Below, piece after piece: positions 1-7,462 of a stretch of 9,842 nucleotides of DNA. The DNA is from an uncultured Oscillibacter sp. (GTDB taxonomy: Bacteria > Bacillota > Clostridia > Oscillospirales > Oscillospiraceae). Below the pieces are notes generated by a model, which had not been told where the DNA came from, did not search any database, and saw only the letters and a list, made by a program, of their open reading frames with translations. Every line of letters starts with the position of its first letter. Positions within the stretch are counted from its first letter, which is position 1. The position numbers and the translations under genes are program-made. The stretch covers positions 1 through 9,842 of the forward strand of contig CAJUQM010000066.1 of assembly GCA_910588005.1 (NCBI GenBank), read 5' to 3'.

Positions 1-1493
1 TACGCTTTATGCCCTCCGATCTGCTCATTGCGGCTCTTGGCAGTAGCGCCCTCCTCCAGATTCATGCCTTTGAGGATTGCGTTTTTGCCGAACTTTTTCT
101 TGATATCCAGCATGGTCCGCTGGAGTTTCTTCTCCCGCTCCAGATCAGCGGACTCCTGGGTTTCTCGTTCCTGCTTTGCGGCGTAGTCTGTAAACAGGTC
201 TAACTGCTCCGCGGCCTTCTTGTCGGGAGCGGACTCCTCATCTGTCACCCGTGCGGCGGTGAGATAGAGACGGCGCACCAGCAGCTCCCGGTCGATGATG
301 CGGTCGAACAGCTCCAACGCGGCGGTGATAATGCGCCGTGTGGAGGCGGTGTACTCCTCCAGGTTGGCGGTGCCGTGGGCGTGCTTGGGAATAGAGCGCC
401 CATAGCGGTCCTTTGTGACTTCGCCCTGATATGTGCGGCCTTTCAGATTCTCAATATCATAACCCACCGTCAGCACCAGCTGGTCAGTGACGAGCCCCTT
501 GTCCACCAAATCCAGCGCCAGCTGATCCGCCATCTCCCGCACCACCAGCCGGGCCTTGTCATAGCCATAGGGACATTGCAGGACCTGCCCGGAACCAACG
601 CTCTTGCTCTCCGGCTTGTATGCCTTGATGTCCGCCATGGTGCAGGGCTCCCAGCCCCACGCATGGTCAATCAGCAGCTCCGCGTTGACCCCAAACAGAC
701 GGTAGAGCAGATCCTCGTCCGTCAGAGAGCAGCGGGCAATATCGCCCATGGTGTAAATGCCGTGGGCCTCCAGCTTTCTGGTGTAGCCGCCGCCCACCCG
801 CCAGAAGTCGGTGAGAGGACGGTGATCCCACAGCAGGCGGCGGTAGGCGCGTTCGTCCAGCTTGGCAATGCGGACGCCGTTCACGTCCGGATGGATGTGC
901 TTCGCCACGATGTCCATGGCCACCTTGCAGAGGTAAAGGTTCGTCCCGATCCCCGCTGTGGCCGTGATACCGGTGGTCTCCAGCACATCCAGGATGATCC
1001 TCATGGCAAGCTGCCGGGCATTGCATTTGTACGTGTCCAGGTAGTTGGTCACGTCTATCAGCACCTCGTCAATCGAATAATTGTGGATGTCCTCGGGCGC
1101 GATGTATTTCAGGTACACGTTGTAGACCCTGGTGCTCCACTCCATGTAATGGGTCATCCGGGGCGGAGCCACGATGTAGTCCACCGCCAGGCTGGGGTCG
1201 GCTCTCAGTTCCGTATCGCTGGAGGAGGCGCCGCTGAACTTCCGCCCCGGTGCGGAGCGGAGCCGCTGGGCGTTGACCTCCTTGACCCGCTGAACTACCT
1301 CGAACAGCCGCGCCCTGCCGGAGATGCCCCAGGCTTTCAGGCTGGGGGTGACCGCCAGGCAGATGGTCTTCTCCGTCCGGCTCAGGTCCGCCACCACAAG
1401 GTTGGCGGTCAGGGGATCGAGGCCGCGCTCAACGCACTCCACGGATGCGTAGAAGCTCTTCAAGTCGATGGCGAGATAGGTTCTCTCCTTCAT
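1..1493 (-). CDS. Y-family (UmuC/DinB-like) translesion DNA polymerase, complete or nearly so
   Basis: Predicted error-prone polymerase that copies past lesions. The frame encodes 497 residues from an ATG at 1493, preceded at seven bases by a GGAAGGAGG ribosome site. Seen: the N-terminal metal-binding segment AIDLKSFYASVE (Asp10, with Tyr15 at the usual steric-gate position); the second catalytic motif YSIDEV (Asp142, Glu143); a helix-hairpin-helix-like stretch near 227-256; a little-finger-like region near 290-410; and QLDLF at 430-434, a canonical beta-clamp-binding pentapeptide. All expected catalytic acids are present, so the enzyme looks active. The charged C-terminal tail ends IGGHKA. 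The next two bases are TA, so the stop or a Tyr codon falls at the window edge; the length fits a UmuC-type protein. It is transcribed away from the seven-gene operon. Polymerases of this kind are often carried by Clostridia conjugative elements. Family assignment is firm; the role in conjugation is inferred. Confidence 0.93.
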   Translation of the reverse strand, partial: MKERTYLAIDLKSFYASVECVERGLDPLTANLVVADLSRTEKTICLAVTPSLKAWGISGRARLFEVVQRVKEVNAQRLRSAPGRKFSGASSSDTELRADPSLAVDYIVAPPRMTHYMEWSTRVYNVYLKYIAPEDIHNYSIDEVLIDVTNYLDTYKCNARQLAMRIILDVLETTGITATAGIGTNLYLCKVAMDIVAKHIHPDVNGVRIAKLDERAYRRLLWDHRPLTDFWRVGGGYTRKLEAHGIYTMGDIARCSLTDEDLLYRLFGVNAELLIDHAWGWEPCTMADIKAYKPESKSVGSGQVLQCPYGYDKARLVVREMADQLALDLVDKGLVTDQLVLTVGYDIENLKGRTYQGEVTKDRYGRSIPKHAHGTANLEEYTASTRRIITAALELFDRIIDRELLVRRLYLTAARVTDEESAPDKKAAEQLDLFTDYAAKQERETQESADLEREKKLQRTMLDIKKKFGKNAILKGMNLEEGATAKSRNEQIGGHKA

Positions 1494-1528
1494 GGCGCAG
1501 CCTCCTTCCCCTATATCATTCTGCTTTT

Positions 1529-1558
1529 ATCATAGCATACCCAACTCCGGCTGGACAA
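1529..1558 (-). promoter_or_regulatory. Probable sigma-A promoter of the Y-family polymerase gene
   Basis: Read on the minus strand, a TTGTCC -35 box (1553-1558) is followed after 18 bases by TATGAT (1529-1534). A TG one base upstream of the latter gives an extended -10 (TGCTATGAT). It lies 35 bases before the polymerase ATG. No Gram-positive LexA operator (CGAAC-N4-GTTCG) is visible in the gap, so nothing here indicates SOS control. No convincing plus-strand promoter for the opposite operon is seen in the same 92 bases, although one is needed. Confidence 0.6.
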
Positions 1559-1585
1559 GCCAAAATCATACAGGGAGGAATCAAA

Positions 1586-2995
1586 ATGAATGTAATTGAA
1601 CTGGAGCGTTGGAAACCCTCTGCGGCGGACCCCCGCAAGCTGGAGTACGCCGGCCAGCCCACGGCCCAGGAGGTATTCGAGGAGCTGAAGCACCGCCTGG
1701 CGAGTATGGGATACCTGCCGGACGAGTATTTTCTCATGGACAGCCACTGGGAGAATGGCCGGAAGATTCCCAAAGACGCGGATATCTTCTGCACCACCGA
1801 CTACGGCGGCAGCGAGGGCGTGTATCTGGATGTGTACCTCAAGTGGTACGACGAAAACCAGAAAAAAAGCATCACCAAGAGCTTCATCACCGGCAAGACC
1901 CTGGGCGAGAACGGGAACGACCTGGACCGGATGTTCCTCATCTCCTCTGCCATCACCAAGGCGTTCCACGGCGACCACGCCACCCACGGCCGGTACATGA
2001 AGATTGGGGGCGTGGAGGATGACACCGGAGGTGCGGTGGTGCATCTCAGCCAGCAGGAGCAAAAGGTCATCATCGAGGCGCTGGTGGAACAGCGGGAGCG
2101 GCAGGAGCAGGCCATGAGCCAGGCCGAGCAACTCCTGCGCCGCATGACCGGGAGCATCACAGAATACGTCAATACGGTAGGAATGCGGCCTCTGCGGATG
2201 AGCGGCTATGACAAAACCATCCTCGCCATTCAGGATGGGGAACTGTCCGCATTCAAGGATCTGTATCCCCAAACGCTGAAAGATCATGCGGACGATCTGC
2301 TCATTGAGGCAGCGGGCAGGCCCGGCACGGTGGGACGGAAGATGACCCTTTTGCTGCTGGCAGACATGGAGCAGTTTTCTGAACCCACCTACTGCGCCGC
2401 CTGCCAGAGAGCCATCAATATCAATGACCCGGAGAAGGTGACCTTCCTGCTGGAACAGGCGGAGAGCCATGTGCCGAAGCTGTCCCCTTCCTTCCACGGG
2501 GAGATGGCCAGCTACGCCTATTTGGATCACCGCTTTATCGCCACAGAGATCATCAAGCAGTGCAGCGAGGAACAGATCGCCGCCGCACCGTCCCGTCTTC
2601 TGGAGCAGTTCGCCGCAGATCATGACCACCGCACACTGTCTGCGCTGGTGGAGAAAGGAATCTCCGGAGGCTCCAGCGCCTGGAGGGCGCTTCACATGCT
2701 GACCTATGAGGGCCGAGACAGCTGGATCGCGGAGGAGCTTCTGAAAAAGAGAATGTGGGTGGAGACCGACGACTACGGCGCCCTCCACGCCTGCGTCCAG
2801 AACGACGCCGTTGACGTGTGCAAGCTGCTGCTGGACGGCGGGATAGACTTTGACGTCTATCAGCAGTGGGCGAAGAACCACCCTTGCGATGGTCATGAGA
2901 AGACCATGCAGGCGCTGGAGGATCATTGGTCCGAGATCCAAACGAAGATGGCACAGGTCCCTGCCCAGGAGAATGGGGGAATGACCTTTGGCTGA
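1586..2995 (+). CDS. Uncharacterised 469-aa protein with ankyrin-like C-terminal solenoid
   Basis: First gene of the operon. The frame is open from 1445, but the ATG at 1586 follows a GGGAGGA ribosome site and clears the divergent polymerase gene, so I start there. Residues 20-140 form a mixed globular region (HRLASMGYLPDEYF, then VYLDVYLKWYDE) that I do not recognise. Residues 155-195 are a charged, Gln/Glu-rich helix, possibly a coiled coil. From about 205 to 450 the sequence is helical and repeat-like. Its clearest unit is DDYGALHACVQNDAVDVCKLLLDGGIDFD split over residues 395-423, which resembles one ankyrin repeat; weaker units occur near 268-292 and 346-390. Ankyrin-like solenoids usually bind proteins. 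No signal peptide or membrane segment is seen. The stop overlaps the next gene's start by eight bases, which suggests translational coupling. The function is unknown; a binding or adaptor role is inference. Confidence 0.85.
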   Translation: MNVIELERWKPSAADPRKLEYAGQPTAQEVFEELKHRLASMGYLPDEYFLMDSHWENGRKIPKDADIFCTTDYGGSEGVYLDVYLKWYDENQKKSITKSFITGKTLGENGNDLDRMFLISSAITKAFHGDHATHGRYMKIGGVEDDTGGAVVHLSQQEQKVIIEALVEQRERQEQAMSQAEQLLRRMTGSITEYVNTVGMRPLRMSGYDKTILAIQDGELSAFKDLYPQTLKDHADDLLIEAAGRPGTVGRKMTLLLLADMEQFSEPTYCAACQRAININDPEKVTFLLEQAESHVPKLSPSFHGEMASYAYLDHRFIATEIIKQCSEEQIAAAPSRLLEQFAADHDHRTLSALVEKGISGGSSAWRALHMLTYEGRDSWIAEELLKKRMWVETDDYGALHACVQNDAVDVCKLLLDGGIDFDVYQQWAKNHPCDGHEKTMQALEDHWSEIQTKMAQVPAQENGGMTFG

Positions 2996-4043
2996 TCCCA
3001 TCCTGCTTGCGAAAGCCGCGGCCGCTGTCCTCTCTGACGAGAGAACAAGGAAAGCGGCCGGCTGCGTGCTGGCGGCAATCCTCTCGCCGCTCATCCTGCT
3101 CGTCGCCTTTTTCTGTGCCCTTGGTTCCGGCACAACGGATCACAACATCACCGCCGTGGAACTGTGCTTTTATGGCGGAACACTCCCGGAAAACACACCG
3201 GAGGAATACCGGGTCTGCATCGAGGCCATGCGCGCCAGCTTCGACCAGCTGGATGACGCCCTCGCCGCCGTTCAAGAGAATACAGAGGGAGAACCCAGCC
3301 TTGACAGCGTCAGAGTCAAGGCGATTTTTTATGCTCTGTACTTCGGCGCCGAATCTCACGGAGACGCACAGACCTTTGCGGACTGCTTCGTCACCTACGA
3401 GGAGCGCACCCGCACCGTCCCCGTGGAGGGCAGCGACCCTCCCGCAGAGACGGAGGAAATCTACAGGGTGGCCATCTCCATCGAAGACCTGAACACCGTC
3501 TGGCAGAACATCGCTGCCGCAATGGGTGTGACGCCCATCGCCGAACAGCAGGCCAACGCAGACAGCATCTACAACCTGATCCGATACGGCGCGGCGGGAG
3601 GCGGCAGCGGCTTTGCCGGTTCTGATGCTCCCTTCATCGGCGCAGATGGCTTCTGCTCCCCCATCGGGGAGAACTGGCGGAACGTGGTCACCTCGGAGTT
3701 TGGCTACCGCCGCGACCCTTTCACCGGCGAGCGGCGGGGGCACAGCGGAATGGATCTGGCTGTACCCACGGGAACCTCCGTCCGCGCCGCCCTGCCGGGG
3801 ACCGTGATCGTGTCTGCCTACAACCGGGGCGGCTACGGCTACTATGTGATGATCGACCACGGCGGCGGACTCGCCACCCTGTACGGCCATTGCTCCCAGC
3901 TGCTAGCACGGGTGGGCCAGACGGTGGAGGCTGGAGATGTGATCGCCCTCTCCGGTTCCACCGGGCGCTCTACCGGACCCCACCTCCACTTCGAGGTACG
4001 GATCAATGGGGAGAGGACCAACCCCCGCAGCTATTTGCCATAA
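2988..4043 (+). CDS. Membrane-anchored M23 (LytM-type) metallopeptidase
   Basis: Predicted zinc endopeptidase cutting peptidoglycan cross-bridges or stems outside the membrane. It is 351 residues long. The TTG at 2988 is the best start: it is preceded by a GGGGGA stretch, it overlaps the upstream stop, and the next in-frame Met lies past the membrane segment. Residues 24-46 form one hydrophobic helix after a positively charged N-terminus, without an obvious cleavage site, so it is probably an anchor with the C-terminus outside. Residues 50-200 are an unassigned, partly helical linker region. The M23 domain spans about 232-347 with the zinc motif HSGMD (His252, Asp256), LYGH (His301) and HLHF (His332, His334), so all catalytic residues are present. 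Conjugative elements commonly encode such hydrolases to let the transfer channel cross the wall. No lysozyme or NlpC/P60 domain is fused to it. Confidence 0.9.
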   Translation: MADPILLAKAAAAVLSDERTRKAAGCVLAAILSPLILLVAFFCALGSGTTDHNITAVELCFYGGTLPENTPEEYRVCIEAMRASFDQLDDALAAVQENTEGEPSLDSVRVKAIFYALYFGAESHGDAQTFADCFVTYEERTRTVPVEGSDPPAETEEIYRVAISIEDLNTVWQNIAAAMGVTPIAEQQANADSIYNLIRYGAAGGGSGFAGSDAPFIGADGFCSPIGENWRNVVTSEFGYRRDPFTGERRGHSGMDLAVPTGTSVRAALPGTVIVSAYNRGGYGYYVMIDHGGGLATLYGHCSQLLARVGQTVEAGDVIALSGSTGRSTGPHLHFEVRINGERTNPRSYLP

Positions 4044-4066
4044 ACGCAGAAAGGAGAAAGGATCTT

Positions 4067-4918
4067 TTGAAATTCAAAGCAAATTTTGTGGAAAAGCCGG
4101 CCAATTTTCAGATGGACGACTGCCAGATCGAAAAGGTGGTGGAGCTGTCCCGTGAGGACTTTGGCCGGCTGAAGATCACCCCCCTGGCAAATCAGCCGTT
4201 CCTTGCGGAACACAGGGACTGTATGTTCCACAGGGACGGTGTGATCCACTGCCTGCTGGCGCTGGACCAGGGCAGCAATGACGGGGTACTCGTTGACGCG
4301 GAACAGTACAACTGCGCCCGTCTTGCGGCCTACATCCCCGGAATGCGGGACATCGTCAACGCCCAGATGGAGCGGGCGGCGGATTTTATCATCCAGCGGG
4401 GAACGGAGAACACTGCCAGCGGAAGCTGGTGTGTCTATTTTGATGATCTGGAGGAGCATCTGGATCTGACAGTCCGGGAGGGCAGCGGCTTTGACTCTAT
4501 GCTCCGAGCCGCGCTGAAACGCCGTCCCGAAGTGTCAGCGGTGGACATGCACGATGGCTGTATCGAGATGGAGTACCACCCGGAATACTGCCGCCGGCTC
4601 AACAGTACCCTGGAAACCAAAGCGCCGGAGCTGTGCCTGAAAGATATCCTCCCTGTGCTGGCGGGCGGCGGTCTGACGTTGCTCACCCATGAGGAGGCGG
4701 ACTGTGTTGTGCTGCCGGAAAACCTGCTGAAACTCAACGCCGCCGGGCGGGAGGATTACGCCGGCCTGCTGGATGCGCGGGTAGCGGAGATCGTCCCCGG
4801 CCTGGAGGGCACGGAGGTGGTACTCACCGATGTGGCTCCGGAGGAACTGGCTCGATTCAATGAGGAGTATGAAGCCTTCACGGAGGCGGAACTGTCCATG
4901 GGCGATATGACGCCATAG
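4067..4918 (+). CDS. Uncharacterised 283-aa protein, N-terminus recalling DUF6329
   Basis: The frame is open from further upstream inside the peptidase gene, but AAGGAG at 4051-4056 followed by TTG at 4067 (MKFKANFVEK) fits spacing and begins 23 bases after the previous stop. No ATG is nearby. The N-terminal 120 residues, with the KFKANFVEKPANFQMDDC opening and an acidic, aromatic core, recall the DUF6329 family of mobile-element proteins; this is from memory and tentative. Residues 142-174 (alanine-rich helix, then RRPEVSAVDM and IEMEYHPEY) resemble residues 188-224 of the 243-aa protein at the operon's end. Residues 185-270 are acidic, alternating helix and strand (DILPVLAGGGLTLLTHEEAD). 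No membrane segment or signal is seen, so it is probably cytoplasmic. The function is unknown. Confidence 0.82.
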   Translation: MKFKANFVEKPANFQMDDCQIEKVVELSREDFGRLKITPLANQPFLAEHRDCMFHRDGVIHCLLALDQGSNDGVLVDAEQYNCARLAAYIPGMRDIVNAQMERAADFIIQRGTENTASGSWCVYFDDLEEHLDLTVREGSGFDSMLRAALKRRPEVSAVDMHDGCIEMEYHPEYCRRLNSTLETKAPELCLKDILPVLAGGGLTLLTHEEADCVVLPENLLKLNAAGREDYAGLLDARVAEIVPGLEGTEVVLTDVAPEELARFNEEYEAFTEAELSMGDMTP

Positions 4919-4929
4919 GAGGACGCGCA

Positions 4930-6141
4930 ATGGATAAATTTGATGTTCGCCGCGTGGCCATGGGCCTCACCGCATACGCCATTGAGCGGCAGAACGGTTT
5001 TGAGAGATATCAGCCGGAGGACTCTCCCCCTTGGCAGGAACAGCGCCGGTTCTGGACAGACGCTATCCTCCAGGGCATGGAAAGGCTGGATGGGCTGACG
5101 CCCGATCCTAAGCTGATGGAGCAGTATGATCTTGAACTGGAGCAGGCCCGCGGCTGCTATTTTACCGTTCCGGCCACACAGCAGATGCAGAAGGATACTA
5201 TCCAAGAACTGCGGCGTTTCGTCGCCGCACTGGAAACCACTGGAGATGACCGCCGTCGTCAGGTTGATGTGGTCCGGGAACTGCTGGAGGATATGTCTCT
5301 CCACCCCAACTGGTGGAATGGAAAGGACAACGGGCTTGACCACGCCCGTAATGAGGCGGATCGGGCGCTGGTGCGCATGACCGCTCAGATGCCTATCCGA
5401 TTCACCCGCATCGTTCTGGGCGGTGACGCCGGCCCCCATTGGGCAAGCGGTTTCGTCTCCGGCTCCGTCACAGATGAGGCGGCGGTCAAAAAAATGACTG
5501 CATACCAGGAGGCGATCCAAAAGTATCCGGAGGTGGCGGAGTGGCCCGCCCTCTGCACCGTCTACGCCGGACGGGGTCTCCCCTCTGCGCTGGGAACGGT
5601 GGACGCCTCCGATTTTGACTTGGAGATCATGAACCGGACTGGGGACAGCTTCCTCAAGGAGCAGGGCGTCCGCTGGCTGGGCGGTCCCTATCAAATGATC
5701 GTATCTGCCGCGCCGGAAAAAATGCAGACAGCGATACAGTACCCGCTCCTCCAGGGGAAGCGCCCGTTGACAGCTGATGACCTGGACATCCAGGAGCGGA
5801 TTGGTGCAGAGGGTGGCTGGGTCACGTTTGGGCTGGATGTCCTTGCCGATGAAGAAACCGTATTCGGCAGACAGTTGTCCAGCGAAGACGAGGACTCCTA
5901 TATCCAGGCATACACTTCCCGCAATGAGCACACGGGCCAGGTCGATGACACTCTGGATATTGTTGTGCGGTCGCCCGGCGGCGATGAGTGGTTCTCCTGC
6001 GCCCTCACAGATGAGGCCAGAGAATCTCTGAAGCAAAAGATGGACGCTTTCTGCCTGGAACAGTATGGGGAACGTCTGCCGGAGCCAGCGGCGCAGAATT
6101 GGGGGGACTCCACACCGCCTCAAATGGGACCCGTTATGTAA
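4930..6141 (+). CDS. Uncharacterised 403-aa protein sharing a C-terminal domain with the 339-aa protein
   Basis: ATG at 4930 sits behind TAGGAGGA, which overlaps the previous stop codon, so the two genes are probably co-translated. Residues 1-125 are helical and charged, with LELEQARGCYFTVPATQQMQ near 68-87. A middle block (150-270) has strand-like stretches such as PIRFTRIVLGGDAGPHWASG split over 155-174. Residues about 302-385 align with residues 235-321 of the 339-aa product at 6435-7454. Shared positions include an FG pair, GQV-D-L, an L--KMDA-C-EQ-G--L block and similar lengths in between. An upstream stretch (LLQGKRPLTADDLDIQERI) also resembles LEGRELTSPGHLSARDIS in that protein. No catalytic motif, signal peptide or membrane helix is recognised. 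A short Pro-rich tail ends the protein. Confidence 0.83.
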   Translation: MDKFDVRRVAMGLTAYAIERQNGFERYQPEDSPPWQEQRRFWTDAILQGMERLDGLTPDPKLMEQYDLELEQARGCYFTVPATQQMQKDTIQELRRFVAALETTGDDRRRQVDVVRELLEDMSLHPNWWNGKDNGLDHARNEADRALVRMTAQMPIRFTRIVLGGDAGPHWASGFVSGSVTDEAAVKKMTAYQEAIQKYPEVAEWPALCTVYAGRGLPSALGTVDASDFDLEIMNRTGDSFLKEQGVRWLGGPYQMIVSAAPEKMQTAIQYPLLQGKRPLTADDLDIQERIGAEGGWVTFGLDVLADEETVFGRQLSSEDEDSYIQAYTSRNEHTGQVDDTLDIVVRSPGGDEWFSCALTDEARESLKQKMDAFCLEQYGERLPEPAAQNWGDSTPPQMGPVM

Positions 6142-6162
6142 GGACAGAGGAGGAATAGCACG

Positions 6163-6438
6163 ATGGAAAATAACGAGATCAAGCTGTCCTTCGACAGCGA
6201 GAAGATGGAGGCGCTGGTGTTCTATCTGAAAAAGGAGAACACCACAGTGCAGAAAAAGATGGACGAGGCCCTACGGCTGCTCTACGAGCAGACGGTGCCG
6301 GAGCCTCTGCGGGAGTACCTGGACGCCAAGTCCGCTCCCGCCCGTCCCAGGCGTCCGCCCCGTCCCAGCCAGCCGAAGCCGGCCGCACCCAAACAGATGC
6401 CCGCCCCCGCAGATCAGGGAAAGGAGGATACCGTATGA
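6163..6438 (+). CDS. Small 91-aa protein, DUF6103-like
   Basis: Start ATG at 6163 follows a GAGGAGG ribosome site at nine bases; the gene begins 21 bases after the preceding stop. Residues 5-55 look like a strand followed by two amphipathic helices (KMEALVFYLKKENTTVQKKM, then EALRLLYEQTVPEPLREYLD). Residues 56-91 are a basic Pro/Ala-rich tail, probably disordered. The fold plan and length recall the DUF6103 family found in Clostridia conjugative elements; this is from memory. The same strand-helix-helix pattern opens the next gene's product, with shared L--LK----TV-K-M-E-L--LY---VP positions. The arrangement is similar to small ribbon-helix-helix proteins, but DNA binding is only a guess. Its stop overlaps the next start in ATGA, which is typical of translational coupling. 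Confidence 0.82.
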   Translation: MENNEIKLSFDSEKMEALVFYLKKENTTVQKKMDEALRLLYEQTVPEPLREYLDAKSAPARPRRPPRPSQPKPAAPKQMPAPADQGKEDTV

Positions 6439-7454
6439 GCGGCGATGTACAACTGGAGCTGTGGCTCCACGAATATAAACTGGATGCACTTTCCTCCGTG
6501 CTGAAGGAGCAGGGCACCACTGTAGAGAAACGGATGCAGGAAATGCTGATCGACCTGTATGCGGAGTTGGTGCCCTATGAGGTACAGCAGGAGATCCGCA
6601 CCCGTATAGATGCGGAGTATACCGCGGTACAGGCGGAGGCGGAGGCAGCCCGGAAGTATACCGCATTCTGCGTGCGGGAGAATGGGACACAGTCGTTTTT
6701 CCAGCTGGACAGGTCGGAAAGTATTCTGGAGGCCGCCAAGTTTCTGCGCCGGTACCTGCGTGAGGATCAGGGGTCGGGCGTTGATGCGCTCCAGACAAGC
6801 GCCTTCGCCGGAATGGAGCCGGTCACCGCCGAGCGGTATGACCAGTTGCTGGCACTGCGGATGGAGTCTCCCGGCAAAGTCACCGGCGTGTTTGATCTGG
6901 ATTTCGACAGGCGAGAGGTCTCTACCGTGGATGCCGCAGATGGCTGGAAGACTTGGTCTATGCAGGACGTCTCCAACGCCATCTTCCATGCGTACCGGAA
7001 AAGCTGTCTCAGACCGGAGCAGTATATGTCCCGGTTCCTGGAGAAGCTGGAGGGCAGGGAACTCACCTCACCGGGCCACCTCTCCGCACGGGATATCTCC
7101 TTCGCGGAGGAGATCACCGAGATCGACAGCCTGCTGGATTTTTACATGGAAACCGGCTTCGATGTGGATGCGGCGTTCGGCACACACGTCTGCACCGGCG
7201 AGAACGACGACACTCTGAACGTGTATGCCAACTACGACATGGCAGCCGGACAGGTCTGCGATGAGCTGGAGGTGGACCTGCACCGGGCGGATGGACGTGA
7301 GGAGTCGGTGGAGTACCGGCTCAACGCTGTGGAGAAAGCGACCCTGCTGCGCAAGATGGACGCCTACTGCCAGGAGCAGACCGGGCAGACGCTGAGAGAC
7401 TACAGCGCCCAGCTGATGGCGGAGGACATGGCGGCGCAAGCACCGCAGATGTAG
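6435..7454 (+). CDS. Uncharacterised 339-aa mosaic protein (91-aa-protein-like N-terminus plus shared C-terminal domain)
   Basis: ATG at 6435 follows AAGGAGG at seven bases and overlaps the upstream stop by four bases. Residues 5-60 match the small upstream protein. Residues 61-75 are an Ala/Glu helix. Residues 76-120 (FCVRENGTQSFFQL, then an EAAKFLRRYLRE helix) resemble a segment of the 243-aa protein encoded next. Residues 145-225 carry VTGVFDLDFDRREVSTVDAA, WKTWSMQDVSNAIFHAYRK and LSARDISFAEEI, and look like one globular domain that I cannot name. Residues 235-321 are the C-terminal domain shared with the 403-aa protein. No signal peptide, membrane segment or catalytic motif is evident. 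The layout suggests a protein assembled from modules that also occur singly in the same operon. The function is unknown. Confidence 0.84.
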   Translation: MSGDVQLELWLHEYKLDALSSVLKEQGTTVEKRMQEMLIDLYAELVPYEVQQEIRTRIDAEYTAVQAEAEAARKYTAFCVRENGTQSFFQLDRSESILEAAKFLRRYLREDQGSGVDALQTSAFAGMEPVTAERYDQLLALRMESPGKVTGVFDLDFDRREVSTVDAADGWKTWSMQDVSNAIFHAYRKSCLRPEQYMSRFLEKLEGRELTSPGHLSARDISFAEEITEIDSLLDFYMETGFDVDAAFGTHVCTGENDDTLNVYANYDMAAGQVCDELEVDLHRADGREESVEYRLNAVEKATLLRKMDAYCQEQTGQTLRDYSAQLMAEDMAAQAPQM

Positions 7455-7462
7455 GAGGGAAT

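Noticed and set aside
375..1535. 386-aa open frame on the plus strand
   Set aside because: It lies antisense to the polymerase, which has clear family motifs and a ribosome site; this frame has neither.
1445..1585. Upstream extension of the 469-aa protein
   Set aside because: It would overlap the start of the divergent polymerase gene and its promoter; the ATG at 1586 has a good ribosome site.
1511..3133. 540-aa open frame on the minus strand
   Set aside because: Antisense to the 469-aa gene; His/Leu/Arg-rich product typical of a GC-rich shadow frame, no ribosome site or recognisable domain.
2553..3890. 445-aa open frame on the minus strand
   Set aside because: Overlaps the M23 gene, whose catalytic motifs prove the plus strand is coding; low-complexity Arg/Ser product.
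4756..6123. 455-aa open frame on the minus strand
   Set aside because: Antisense to the 283- and 403-aa genes, which have strong ribosome sites and homologous domains.
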